Positions 18,862 through 27,927 of a DNA stretch of 64,000 nucleotides are shown here, piece after piece. Below the pieces are notes generated by a model, which ran no database searches, had not been told where the DNA came from, and was given only the letters and a program-made list of their open reading frames with translations. The position numbers and the translations under genes are program-made. Each line of letters starts with the position of its first letter. The stretch's first letter is position 1. This DNA comes from an uncultured Clostridia bacterium (GTDB lineage Bacteria > Bacillota > Clostridia > TANB77 > CAG-508): positions 1 to 64,000 of the forward strand of contig CAKMVZ010000003.1 of the NCBI GenBank assembly GCA_928721915.1. The letters run 5' to 3'.

Positions 18862-19366
18862 GCTTTATAAAGGAGACTTAAAATAAATGGAAATTAAAGA
18901 AATTTTAGAAGAATTAAAAAATAATAAATTGACAATAGAACAAGCTGAAAAAGAAATTAATAAAAATAATTATGAAGATTTAGGTTTTGCTAAAATTGAC
19001 CATAATAGAAAAGAAAGAATTGGTTCAAGCGAAGTAATATTTTGTCAAAATAAGCCAAATGAGTTCTTAAGTAAAATATATAATTCTATTTATAAAGAAA
19101 ATGGAGAAGTTTTAGGAACAAGAGCTAGTAAAGAACAGTATGAGATAGTTAAAAAAGATATTCCAAATGTAGAATATGATAGTATTTCTAGAATTTTAAA
19201 GATAGAAAAACCAAAAGAAAAAGTTGGAAATTGACTATCTAATTTTTGTCAAGTCTTTTTAACGAATTTATTATATTATTTTTTTGTATGACAAACAAGC
19301 GAAAACGATATATTTTTTAAAAAATTGTATCTTTTTCACTTCTTTTATGATAAAATTCAATTATAG

Positions 19367-20572
19367 TTAGTTTTCTAAGAATTGTTTATTATTTTTGCAC
19401 ATTGAATATAACATTCTTAGAATTTTAGTTGAACAAGCAGTTAGGCTTTCATAATAATGTTTGCCTTCTGCTTTTTTGTTTTGGTAATAAATATATACTG
19501 GATGTTCTGGATAATTTGAAGCACCTAATTTTACTACCATTTGACTGCAATTAAACAATATATATCTTGCATATTTGTTTCCTCTTTTTGATATTGCTCC
19601 TTTTACATTTATACTTTTTCCAGACTGTTTGATTGTTGGATCAAGTCCACAGAAAGCTATTACTTCTTTTGGACTATTAAATCTTGTTATATCTCCTAAT
19701 TCTCCAAGTATTTCAGCTGTTAATATTTCTCCAATCCCATAAAATGAATTGATTATTTCATAATATTGAGATTGTTTTGCTGTTTCTATCATTTTACTTC
19801 TCAATTCATTTATAATATTATTGTTATTTTGCACTATTTGAGCCATTTTTGAAAGATTATTTACATCGGAGTGTTCTTTATCAACTCCTGGATAAGAGTT
19901 AGCTGAAACTGTTTTTATTGTTGTGGCAAGTTTTTTATAAAAGTTTAAGTTTCTTCCATTTGTTTTGTATAAATTGTTATACAATGCATCAATTCTTTTT
20001 TCTTTTACTATTTCTGCGTGTGGAAATTCTTTAATAAAATTTAATGCTGTATCATCATAAATTCTTGTTGATTTAAAGATTTTCTCTAGTTCTGGAAAAC
20101 ATATATTTATCAATCTTTTGTATCTATTTTTACAACTTACATTGTTCTGTAACAAATAAAAATATTGTCTTGTCATTGCTTTTAAATTAGCATATAAGTC
20201 TTTTTTAGATAAATCGTGATATTTTACTTCGTTTACAAAAAACAACTTTGCTAACCTATAACAATCTTCTTTATCTGTTTTTGTTTTTCTAATAGTATCA
20301 TAATTATTTTTTGTCGTTAAACTATTGATAACTAAAGTATTAAATCCATTTTCTTTAAAGTATCTTTCTACTGGTAAATGGTATGTACCTGTTGATTCCA
20401 TAAATACTGTTAAGTTTTCTGGGTTAATTTCTTTAATTTCTGCTTTTACTTTTTCAAAATCTTCTAAATTGTGCTTTATCTCTTTTGTGTCAATAAGTAT
20501 TTCTCCATCATTATTCATAAGCATTATCATACTCTTATTTTTAGCAACATCTACACTTAATACTGTTTTCAA
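19367..20572 (-). CDS. IS110-family DEDD recombinase/transposase, copy 2
   Basis: 401 residues, identical to the copy 1 protein: D8, E60 and the KTDKED acidic residues of the RuvC-like domain, and the C-terminal KQSGKS serine motif. It is transcribed against larB, from a promoter presumably within the 252-base right end. Confidence 0.95.
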   Translation of the reverse strand: MKTVLSVDVAKNKSMIMLMNNDGEILIDTKEIKHNLEDFEKVKAEIKEINPENLTVFMESTGTYHLPVERYFKENGFNTLVINSLTTKNNYDTIRKTKTDKEDCYRLAKLFFVNEVKYHDLSKKDLYANLKAMTRQYFYLLQNNVSCKNRYKRLINICFPELEKIFKSTRIYDDTALNFIKEFPHAEIVKEKRIDALYNNLYKTNGRNLNFYKKLATTIKTVSANSYPGVDKEHSDVNNLSKMAQIVQNNNNIINELRSKMIETAKQSQYYEIINSFYGIGEILTAEILGELGDITRFNSPKEVIAFCGLDPTIKQSGKSINVKGAISKRGNKYARYILFNCSQMVVKLGASNYPEHPVYIYYQNKKAEGKHYYESLTACSTKILRMLYSMCKNNKQFLEN

Positions 20573-20824
20573 AATTATTCACCTACTTTCTTTTTGAACT
20601 TAAGTCTTTTACCTCTACTATTATTTCATCAGGCTTGTTATATAGAGTCGATGCCCTCACTATCTAAAACTAAATTAATAATAGGAATAAAAGCCGAACT
20701 GTCAATTTCTTAGATTCAAAGACCTCTGTAATTTGATGTTCTAACTTAAATTCTAATGTAAATAATTTTACAACCAAAAAAATTAGATGTAAACTCTTTT
20801 ATTTACATCTAACAGTATACCTGT
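20573..20824 (-). ncRNA. candidate bridge-RNA region of IS110 copy 2
   Basis: Same sequence as the copy 1 right end. TGTAATTTG inside it (corresponding to 11412-11420 in copy 1) is repeated across the right junction with larB, from 20824. Assignment is by position upstream of the transposase. Confidence 0.42.
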
Positions 20825-21228
20825 GTAATTTGCTCAGGCGGAACGGCAGATATTCCAGTTGCTGAAGAAGCAGCTAAGACAGCAGAATTTTTTGGAAATA
20901 ATGTAGATAGAATTTATGATGTAGGAGTTGCTGGAATTCATAGAATATTATCTAAAAAAGAAAAATTAGATAAAGCTAATTGTATTATAGTGGTTGCAGG
21001 AATGGAAGGAGCATTAGCATCTGTTGTTGGAGGTTTAGCGAAAGTTCCAGTGATTGCAGTTCCAACTTCTGTTGGATATGGTTCAAATTTTGGCGGTTTA
21101 TCTGCTTTACTTAGTATGTTAAACTCTTGTGCAAATGGAGTAGCTACTGTAAATATTGATAATGGATATGGAGCTCGGATACATTGCAAATCAAATTAAT
21201 AAACTATCAGTAAAGTAAGAGGAATATT

Positions 21229-22002
21229 ATGTTAGAAGAATTAAATAATAGATTAAAAGAACTAAAAAAGGTTGCTATTAGTTTTTCTGGTGGCATAGAT
21301 TCAAGTTTTTTATTATTTGTTGCAAATAGTGTTTTAGAAAAAGAAAATGTTTTGGCAATTATTGCAAAAGGAGCTACGGTACCAAGAAAAGACTATGAAG
21401 AAGCGATTTGTTTTTTAAAAGAAAATAATTTTAATTATATAGAAATCGAGTATAATCCTTTAGAAGTAGAAGAATTTAAGAAAAATCTAAAAAGTAGATG
21501 CTATTATTGCAAAAAAGCTTTAATGAAAAAAATACAAACTGTTGCTAAAGAAAATAATTTTAATATTTTGCTAGATGGAAAAAATGCAGATGATTTAAAA
21601 GCATATAGACCTGGAAATAAAGTATCTAACGAGCTTGGAATTATAAGTCCTTTAGCCGAATTAGGTTTCTTTAAGCAAAATATTAGAGATGAAGCTCAAA
21701 AATTAGGAATAAAAATATGGAATAAACCATCTAATTCATGTTTGGCAACAAGAGTGCCATATGATACAATTTTAACAGAGGAACTTTTAAGAAAAATTGA
21801 TTTGTCAGAAGAAATAATAAAAAACATTGGAATAAAAAATTTAAGGGTAAGAGTACATAATGAAATAGCGAGAATTGAAGTTCCAAAAGAAGATTTTAAA
21901 ATTATTTTTGAAAATGAAAATATTATAGAAAAAATAAAAAATATTGGATTTAGATATGTAACTCTTGATTTAGGCGGATTACAAAGCGGGAGTTTTGATT
22001 AA
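21229..22002 (+). CDS. larE: LarE, ATP-dependent sacrificial sulfur transferase
   Basis: 257 residues. The PP-loop SFSGGIDSSFLL (residues 18-29) binds ATP to adenylate the cofactor precursor carboxylate. The SNSCLATRVPYDTI segment (Cys near residue 176) matches the sulfur-donating cysteine region of LarE. A CYYCKK pair is also present near residue 89. Last gene of the lar operon, 10 bases after larB, with its own AGGAAT site. It ends just before a strong terminator. LarA is not in the window. Confidence 0.93.
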   Translation: MLEELNNRLKELKKVAISFSGGIDSSFLLFVANSVLEKENVLAIIAKGATVPRKDYEEAICFLKENNFNYIEIEYNPLEVEEFKKNLKSRCYYCKKALMKKIQTVAKENNFNILLDGKNADDLKAYRPGNKVSNELGIISPLAELGFFKQNIRDEAQKLGIKIWNKPSNSCLATRVPYDTILTEELLRKIDLSEEIIKNIGIKNLRVRVHNEIARIEVPKEDFKIIFENENIIEKIKNIGFRYVTLDLGGLQSGSFD

Positions 22003-22008
22003 TGCAAC

Positions 22009-22052
22009 AACAGCTAGCTTATAAATTTTGTAAGTTAGCTGTTTATTTTTTA
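22009..22052 (+). terminator. intrinsic terminator after larE
   Basis: AACAGCTAGCTTA pairs with TAAGTTAGCTGTT (one G-T) around a short loop, followed by TATTTTTT. Confidence 0.88.
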
Positions 22053-22126
22053 AAAAACTATTCCAAAAAATTTTTTTATGATATATAATAAGTTAAATTT
22101 TATGAATTGCAAAAGGAGAAATAAAA

Positions 22127-23185
22127 ATGAATAATTATTTTAATAATATAAGTGAAAATTTAAAAGAATATTTTAATATACTATCTAATGAAATACCTGA
22201 CTTTTTGTATGAATACATTGATACACCTGAAATGCAAAAACAAGCTGGAATTAGTGTAACATGTGGTACTTTTTATTCTAAAATGTATAATCAAATATGG
22301 TATTCAAGTTTAGACCATAGTGTTGCAGTAGCTTTAATTATATGGCATTTTACAAAAGATAAAAAACAAACTTTATCAGGATTATTTCACGATATTGCAA
22401 CACCTGCTTTTAAGCATAGCATTGATTTTATGAATAAAGATTATGAAAAACAGGAATCAACAGAAGAATTAACTACAAAAATTATTAAAGATTCAAAAGA
22501 AATAATGAGTTTATTAAATAGAGATAATATAAAAGTAGAAGAAATAGATAATTATCATATATATCCAATAGCTGATAATGATACACCAAGATTAGCAAGT
22601 GATAGATTAGAATATACACTTTCTAATGGATTAGGTGCCACTAAAAAAATGTGGGACTTGAAAGAAGTTAAAGAAATTTATGATAATATAGAAGTTTTAA
22701 AAAATGAAGATAGTTTGCCAGAATTGGGTTTTAAGGATAAAGAAATAGCAGAAAAATTTGTACATACAATGAGTAAATTATCATCTTTATATATAAGACC
22801 TGAAACCAAATTTGCAATGCAATTTGTAGCAGATACCATAAAGAAAATGTCTGATAATAATTTAATTACAGTTAATGATTTATATAAATTTTCAGATAAA
22901 GAAGTTATAAATAAAATTAAAAATTGTAAATTAGATAATATATTTAAAAGTTTTGAAATGTGGGAAAATGCAAATGGAGTAAAAATTTCTGACGAAAAAC
23001 CAAATGACATATATTTTGTAAATGTTGACAAAATAAAAATAAGATATATTAATCCACTTATAAATAATAATGGAAAGTTTGAAAGAATAAAAGATGTTTC
23101 AAATTCAGCAAAAATAGATATTGAAAAAGCTTTAAGTTATAAAACACCAAAATATATTTATATAGATGGAATTCCGAAAATTTAG
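22127..23185 (+). CDS. HD-domain phosphohydrolase
   Basis: 352 residues. The HD core is visible: SSLDHSVAVALIIWHF (first His near residue 65) and the doublet LSGLFHDIATPAFKHS (His-Asp near residue 88), then PIADNDTPRLASDRLEYTLSNG as a further conserved segment. Family members hydrolyse (d)NTPs or nucleotide signals; the substrate is unknown. Start ATG follows AAAGGAG. Monocistronic by spacing. Confidence 0.82.
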   Translation: MNNYFNNISENLKEYFNILSNEIPDFLYEYIDTPEMQKQAGISVTCGTFYSKMYNQIWYSSLDHSVAVALIIWHFTKDKKQTLSGLFHDIATPAFKHSIDFMNKDYEKQESTEELTTKIIKDSKEIMSLLNRDNIKVEEIDNYHIYPIADNDTPRLASDRLEYTLSNGLGATKKMWDLKEVKEIYDNIEVLKNEDSLPELGFKDKEIAEKFVHTMSKLSSLYIRPETKFAMQFVADTIKKMSDNNLITVNDLYKFSDKEVINKIKNCKLDNIFKSFEMWENANGVKISDEKPNDIYFVNVDKIKIRYINPLINNNGKFERIKDVSNSAKIDIEKALSYKTPKYIYIDGIPKI

Positions 23186-23257
23186 TTTACATTTAAAAAT
23201 ATTCATGATAAACTATTGTAAATTAATTTATTAAAAAAATTAAGGTAGGTAGTTAAA

Positions 23258-23428
23258 ATGTATTATTTTTATGTGTTACCAATTTTATTTATTGATTGGA
23301 TTTTATTGTTAGTTGCAAAATATTTTGGATATAAACTTATGGAAAAAATTACTTTTATTATTTTGATTGCATGTTTTGTAGGTTTTATATTTTTATATTT
23401 GCATTATTATAAAATTTGGATTTTTTAA
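23258..23428 (+). CDS. small membrane protein, 56 residues
   Basis: ATG 23258 opens a 56-codon frame encoding two hydrophobic helices (YVLPILFIDWILLLVA and ITFIILIACFVGFIFLYL) separated by a short basic loop. An AAGGTAGG site precedes it. No family recognised. The composition and ribosome site support a real gene; the function is unknown. Confidence 0.5.
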   Translation: MYYFYVLPILFIDWILLLVAKYFGYKLMEKITFIILIACFVGFIFLYLHYYKIWIF

Positions 23429-23480
23429 TTAAATTTTGGTAAAAATATTTTTTAAAATAAAAAGGAGGAATAAATTAAAA

Positions 23481-23846
23481 ATGAGTGATTTAATTATTAA
23501 AAAATGTGCGAAATGCGGAGAACTAGTTAAGGTTATCAAAGATGAGGGTTGCGAAATAATTTGCTGTGGTGAGCCTATGAAAACTTTAGTTCCAAATTCT
23601 GTTGATGCAGCAGTCGAAAAACATGTTCCAATGATTGAAGTAGAAGGAAATAAGGTTTTAGTTACAGTTAATCATGTAATGGAAGATGACCATTATATTG
23701 AGTGGGTTAGTATAGAAAATGATAAAAAAAGCTGTACAAAATATTTTAAACCAGGAGAAAAAGCTGAAACACATTTTAAAAATGTCCCAGGTTCAACTAT
23801 TTATGCTTATTGTAATAAACATGGTCTTTGGAAAAAAGAAATTTAA
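23481..23846 (+). CDS. dfx: desulfoferrodoxin (superoxide reductase)
   Basis: 121 residues. The N-terminal desulforedoxin-like domain has the FeCys4 ligands CAKCG and ICCGEPM. The C-terminal superoxide reductase domain has KHVP, TVNHVMEDDHYIEW and the Cys-x-x-His ligands in YAYCNKHGLW. It reduces superoxide to peroxide in anaerobes, which points to an obligate anaerobe that meets oxygen. Start ATG 23481 follows AAAGGAGG at a slightly long spacing. Terminator downstream. Confidence 0.94.
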   Translation: MSDLIIKKCAKCGELVKVIKDEGCEIICCGEPMKTLVPNSVDAAVEKHVPMIEVEGNKVLVTVNHVMEDDHYIEWVSIENDKKSCTKYFKPGEKAETHFKNVPGSTIYAYCNKHGLWKKEI

Positions 23847-23874
23847 AGTTAAATTAAAAATAAGAATAAAAATG

Positions 23875-23929
23875 AATTCCTTAGAGAAAACTATAGATTA
23901 AATAAAAGTTTTTTCTTAAGGAATTTTTA
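23875..23929 (+). terminator. intrinsic terminator after desulfoferrodoxin
   Basis: AATTCCTTA pairs with TAAGGAATT, with an inner GAAAACT/AGTTTT pairing, followed by a T-rich tail. Confidence 0.78.
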
Positions 23930-23984
23930 TTTTTTATAATTACTTAAAAATTAATATCTATTTTTAGAAAGGAATGGTGTATAT

Positions 23985-24161
23985 ATGATTAAAGATTTTG
24001 AAGATTTTAAACATAAATTAGATGATGAAGAGCATGAAGAAAATGTAACTAAGTATGGTGAGCAAGTTTGTACACAATTTGCATGGCTTCCAATAAAAAA
24101 ACAAAAAGAAAATGCGGAAAAGTTTGATAAAATAACCAAAAATCAAAGTAAAAATAAATAA
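23985..24161 (+). CDS. small hypothetical protein, 58 residues
   Basis: ATG 23985 after AAAGGAAT opens a 58-codon frame encoding IKDFEDFKHKLDDEEHEEN and then FAWLPIKKQKENAEKFDKI. It is charged and soluble, with no signal or membrane segment. It sits between two terminators, so it is transcribed alone. No family recognised. Confidence 0.55.
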   Translation: MIKDFEDFKHKLDDEEHEENVTKYGEQVCTQFAWLPIKKQKENAEKFDKITKNQSKNK

Positions 24162-24169
24162 AATGTATA

Positions 24170-24205
24170 AAGAATTGGTTTTAAAAGCCAGTTCTTAATT
24201 TTTTT
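24170..24205 (+). terminator. intrinsic terminator after the 58-residue gene
   Basis: AAGAATTGG pairs with CCAGTTCTT (one G-T) and is followed by TTTTTTT. Confidence 0.83.
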
Positions 24206-24216
24206 ATGTAAAACGC

Positions 24217-24244
24217 TTGCATTTTGGAAATATTGTGATATAAT
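24217..24244 (+). promoter_or_regulatory. promoter for tig
   Basis: TTGCAT at 24217 and TATAAT at 24239 are spaced by 16 bases, about 100 bases upstream of the trigger factor start. Confidence 0.62.
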
Positions 24245-24345
24245 ATAAAAGCTGTTATTTATAAGATGGCTTTTTGTATTTTATTGTTTAAAATACAAAT
24301 ATTTTAAAAGGAATTTTTTATAAATAAATGGAGGATGATTAAAAA

Positions 24346-25758
24346 ATGCAAGTTAAAGTCGAAAAAACTGACAAAAATAGTGAAGTTAAATTAGAATTTA
24401 CTGTTGAAGCAAAAACATTTACAGATGCTATGCAAAAGATATTCAATCAAAATGCTAAATATTTTTCAATTCCTGGTTTTAGAAAAGGAAAAGCTCCAAT
24501 GAACATAGTAGAAAAATTTTATGGAGCAGAAATTTTTTATGAAGATGCATTTAATGATGTATTTGAAAAAGTTTATCCAGAAGCTGTAAAAGAAAATAAA
24601 TTAGAAGTTATGACTAGACCAGATGTAGATATTAAAACAATGGAAAAAGGAAAAGATTTAGAATTTACAGTAACAGTTGGCGTTAAGCCAGAAGTTAAAC
24701 TTGGAAAATATAAAGGACTAGAAATTGAAAAAGTTGAATATAAAGTAACTGATGAAGATGTTGAAAATGAATTAAAACAAGTTCAAGAGAAAAATTCAAG
24801 ACTAGTTTCAGTAGATAATAGAGCAGTTAAATCAGGAGATACTACAACTATTGATTTTGAAGGATTTGTAGATGAAAAAGCTTTTGAAGGTGGAAAAGCT
24901 GAAAATCATGAATTAGTTATTGGAAGTAATACTTTTATTCCAGGTTTTGAAGATCAAATAATTGGAATGAAGATTGATGAAGAAAAGGATGTTAAAGTAA
25001 AATTCCCAGATGACTATTTTTCAAAAGATTTGGCTGGAAAAGATGCAGTATTTAAAGTAAAATTACATGAAATAAAAGAAAAAGAATTACCAAAACTTGA
25101 TGATGAATTTGCAAAAGATGTCAGCGAATTCGATACTTTAAATGAATATAAAGCAAATATTAAATTTAAAAAAGAAGAACAAGCAGATGAAAGAGCTAAA
25201 AATCAAATGCAAGAAGAAGTTGTAAATAAAGCTTGCGAGGTTTCAGAAGTTGATATTTCAGATGCTATGGTTGAACTTGAATTAGATAATATGTTACAAG
25301 ATATGGATAGAAGATTATCATATCAAGGATTTAAAATGGATCAATACTTAAAAATGATTGGAAAAACAGTAGCTGATTTCAGAAATGAAAATAGAGAAGT
25401 TGCTAAAAATTCAATTAAAATAAGATTAGTTTTAGATGCAATTTGTAATGATAGTAAAATAGAAGCAGATGAAAAAGAAATTAATGACAAAATCCAAGAA
25501 CTTGCTAAAACTTATGGAAGAAAAGAAGAAGATTTAAAAGCAAATGAAGAACTTATGGAAAATATTGAAGGAACAATAAAAAATGATAAAGCAATTAAGC
25601 TTTTATTAGATAATGTTAAATTTGCTTCAAAGAAATCTGAAAAGGCTAAGGATGATAAAAAAGAAGAAAGTAAATCTGAAAATAAGAAAACTGAGAAAAA
25701 ATCAACAAAAGCGGAAAATTCAGATGAAAAGCCAAAAAAAGCTTCAAGTAAAAAATAA
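24346..25758 (+). CDS. tig: trigger factor chaperone
   Basis: Ribosome-associated chaperone and peptidyl-prolyl isomerase, 470 residues. The ribosome-binding N-terminal domain contains the signature FSIPGFRKGKAPMNIVE (about residues 44-60). The FKBP-type PPIase domain spans about 150-245 (FEGFVDEKAFEGGKAENHEL), followed by the helical C-terminal cradle. Residues after about 428 form a Lys/Glu/Ser low-complexity tail longer than usual. It sits directly upstream of clpP-clpX, the common tig-clpP-clpX order, with its own promoter and terminator. Ribosome site GGAGGAT. Confidence 0.95.
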   Translation: MQVKVEKTDKNSEVKLEFTVEAKTFTDAMQKIFNQNAKYFSIPGFRKGKAPMNIVEKFYGAEIFYEDAFNDVFEKVYPEAVKENKLEVMTRPDVDIKTMEKGKDLEFTVTVGVKPEVKLGKYKGLEIEKVEYKVTDEDVENELKQVQEKNSRLVSVDNRAVKSGDTTTIDFEGFVDEKAFEGGKAENHELVIGSNTFIPGFEDQIIGMKIDEEKDVKVKFPDDYFSKDLAGKDAVFKVKLHEIKEKELPKLDDEFAKDVSEFDTLNEYKANIKFKKEEQADERAKNQMQEEVVNKACEVSEVDISDAMVELELDNMLQDMDRRLSYQGFKMDQYLKMIGKTVADFRNENREVAKNSIKIRLVLDAICNDSKIEADEKEINDKIQELAKTYGRKEEDLKANEELMENIEGTIKNDKAIKLLLDNVKFASKKSEKAKDDKKEESKSENKKTEKKSTKAENSDEKPKKASSKK

Positions 25759-25774
25759 TGTAAATTTGTTTTAA

Positions 25775-25809
25775 GATTACCCATAAATAGATCTTGGGTA
25801 ATCTTTTTT
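25775..25809 (+). terminator. intrinsic terminator after tig
   Basis: GATTACCCA pairs with TGGGTAATC around an 11-base loop, followed by six T. Confidence 0.88.
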
Positions 25810-25857
25810 AAAATAAAATTTTGTCGAAAAATTAATTTTGAAAAATCTATAAAAGTA

Positions 25858-25886
25858 TTGAAAAAAAATAATAGTTGTTATATAGT
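25858..25886 (+). promoter_or_regulatory. promoter for clpP-clpX
   Basis: TTGAAA at 25858 and TATAGT at 25881 with a 17-base spacer. No CtsR-type heptad repeat was seen around it. Confidence 0.6.
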
Positions 25887-25920
25887 ATGTATGCTAAGAA
25901 ATTTTAAGGAGGAATTTTAA

Positions 25921-26523
25921 ATGGAAAAAAATACATTAATACCTTATGTAATAGAACAAACAAGTAAAGGTGAAAGATCTTATGATATTTATTCAAGATT
26001 ATTAAAAGATAGAATTATAATGTTATCAGAAGATGTTAATCCAACATCTGCAAATGTTATTATAGCAGAGATGTTATTTTTAGAGTCAGAAGATCCTGAT
26101 AAAGAAATACATTTTTATATTAATTCACCAGGTGGTTCTATAGTTGATGGAATGGCTATTGTAGATACTATGAATTATATAAAATGTCCAGTTTCTACTA
26201 TTTGTGTTGGTATGGCTGCAAGTATGGGATCAGTCCTTTTAACATGTGGTGAAAAAGGAAAAAGATTTGCAACACCAAACTCTGAGATATTAATTCATCA
26301 ACCTTTAATAGGAGGGAATGGTTTATCAGGACAAACAACTGACATAAAAATTCATACAGATCATTTAGTAAAAACTAGAGAGAAAATGAATAAACTATTA
26401 AGTGAAAGAACTGGTCAATCAATTGAAAAAATTATGGAAGATACAGAAAGAGATAATTATATGACAGCAGAAGAAGCACTAAAATATGGTTTGATTGATG
26501 AGATTTTAGAAAAAAGAATATAA
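25921..26523 (+). CDS. clpP: ClpP serine protease subunit
   Basis: 200 residues, normal length. The catalytic Ser lies in GMAASMGS (near residue 99), His in [10 protein letters not shown] (near 124), and Asp in the ERDNYM region (near 172). The N-terminal [26 protein letters not shown] is the classic ClpP opening. It forms the tetradecameric proteolytic chamber with ClpX, encoded 36 bases downstream. Ribosome site AAGGAGGA. Confidence 0.97.
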   Translation: MEKNTLIPYVIEQTSKGERSYDIYSRLLKDRIIMLSEDVNPTSANVIIAEMLFLESEDPDKEIHFYINSPGGSIVDGMAIVDTMNYIKCPVSTICVGMAASMGSVLLTCGEKGKRFATPNSEILIHQPLIGGNGLSGQTTDIKIHTDHLVKTREKMNKLLSERTGQSIEKIMEDTERDNYMTAEEALKYGLIDEILEKRI

Positions 26524-26559
26524 TAGCTTAAATTTTGTTTTTAAGCAGAAAGGAATATT

Positions 26560-27869
26560 ATGGCTAAAATAACTCGGAAATACTGTTAGGTGTTCTTTTT
26601 GTGGGAGACCGCAAGAAGCTGTTGGAAAAATAATTGCAGGACCTAGTGGGGTTTTTATTTGTGATGAATGTGTTGCAGTTTGTCAAAATATAATGGATAC
26701 AGATGATTTTGATGAATATGAAGAAGAAAATACTTCTGGAAATATACCAAATCCTGCAGAAATAAAGAAAATATTAGATGATTATGTAATTGGTCAAGAG
26801 GAAGCTAAAAAAACACTTTCTGTTGCTGTATATAATCACTACAAAAGAATTAATAATATAGATTTTAGTAATGATGTTGAAATTCAAAAAAGTAATATTT
26901 TACTTTTAGGACCAACAGGATGTGGTAAAACTTTACTTGCTCAAACATTAGCTAAAGTTTTAAATGTTCCATTTGCAATCGCTGATGCTACAACTTTAAC
27001 AGAGGCAGGATATGTTGGTGAAGATGTTGAAAATATTCTTTTGAAACTTTTACAATCTGCAAATATGGATATTGAAAAAGCAGAAAGAGGAATTATCTAT
27101 ATAGATGAAATTGATAAAATTTCAAGAAAATCTGAAAATCCTTCTATTACAAGAGATGTAAGCGGAGAAGGTGTTCAACAAGCCCTTCTTAAAATAATTG
27201 AAGGAACAGTTGCTGCAGTTCCTCCACAAGGTGGAAGAAAACATCCTCATCAAGAATTTATTCAAATCGATACTTCAAATATTTTATTTATTTGTGGTCG
27301 GAGCATTTGAAGGTTTAGATAATATTATAAAAGATAGAATAGGCAAGAAATCTATAGGTTTTGGAGCTTCAATAGAAAGTAAAAAAGATATAAATAGGAC
27401 TGAAATTTTAAAACAAATGTTACCACAAGATTTATTAAAATTTGGTATGATACCAGAATTTGTTGGTAGACTTCCAATTGTAGCAACATTAGAAGCTTTA
27501 ACTAAAGAGGCTTTAGTTGATATTTTAACAAAACCAAAAAATTCTTTAATAAAACAATATACTAAATTGGTTGAATTAGATGGAGTAGAATTAGAATTTG
27601 AACCAGAAGCTATTGATGTAATTGTTGATCAAGCAATAGAAAGAAATACAGGCGCAAGAGGTTTACGTTCAATAATTGAAAGTATTATGAGAGATGTTAT
27701 GTTTGATATACCATCAAATTATAAGATTTCAAAATGCATTATAACTAAAGAAACTGCTTTAAATAAAGCTCAGCCAAAACTTGTTTTAGATGAAAATAAT
27801 AAAAGAGGTCCTTTAAAAATAAGACCTACTAATAATAAAATTAGAAAATCTAAGAATAAAACGGCTTAA
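26560..27869 (+). CDS. clpX: ClpX unfoldase with two CGG shifts
   Basis: AAA+ partner of ClpP, about 435 residues when shifts are applied. Start ATG 26560 (site AAAGGA) gives MAKIT, and codon 6 is in-frame CGG (26575). Skipping its C yields [17 protein letters not shown], the zinc-binding domain with CxxC and CDECV. Walker A is GPTGCGKT and Walker [10 protein letters not shown] second in-frame CGG at 27299 (FICG-G-AFEGL) must also be skipped to reach [17 protein letters not shown], the sensor and C-terminal domains. Without shifts only a five-residue peptide followed by CGG-AAA-TAC-TGT-TAG would be made. A terminator follows. Confidence 0.97.
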
Positions 27870-27880
27870 ACTATAAAATA

Positions 27881-27908
27881 AAAAATCCCATTTTTCTGGG
27901 ATTTTTTA
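27881..27908. terminator. bidirectional terminator between clpX and the convergent membrane protein gene
   Basis: AAAAATCCCA pairs with TGGGATTTTT, flanked by A and T tracts, so it can serve both strands. Confidence 0.88.
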
Positions 27909-27927
27909 TTTTATGTTTTTTATTTAA

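Larger units (their letters stand above)
19232..20824. mobile_element. IS110-family insertion sequence, copy 2
   Basis: Same element and same orientation as copy 1, with corresponding positions offset by 9315 bases. The two nucleotide sequences look identical wherever I compared them, and the encoded transposases are identical, implying very recent transposition. Left flank ends GGAAAT, right flank begins GTAATTTG. Its hairpin is at 20783-20812. Confidence 0.93.
18887..21218 (+). pseudogene. larB: larB interrupted by IS110 copy 2 (also one CGG shift)
   Basis: LarB carboxylates and hydrolyses nicotinic acid adenine dinucleotide, the first step to the nickel-pincer cofactor. The left part is 18887-19231 (115 codons, ending KEKVGN) and the right part 20825-21218 ([19 protein letters not shown] onwards). 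They rejoin exactly in frame when 19232-20824 is removed, giving about 245 residues, the normal LarB length. Near the end, in-frame CGG at 21176 must be skipped (GGAGCT-C-GGATAC) to give the tail GYIANQIN. Ribosome site AAAGGAG. Intact larC and larE flank it, so the insertion probably breaks cofactor synthesis and may be recent. Confidence 0.92.

Noticed and set aside
9917..20824. Composite transposon bounded by the two IS110 copies
   Set aside because: Each copy interrupts a gene that rejoins across that copy alone, so the region between was already in place.
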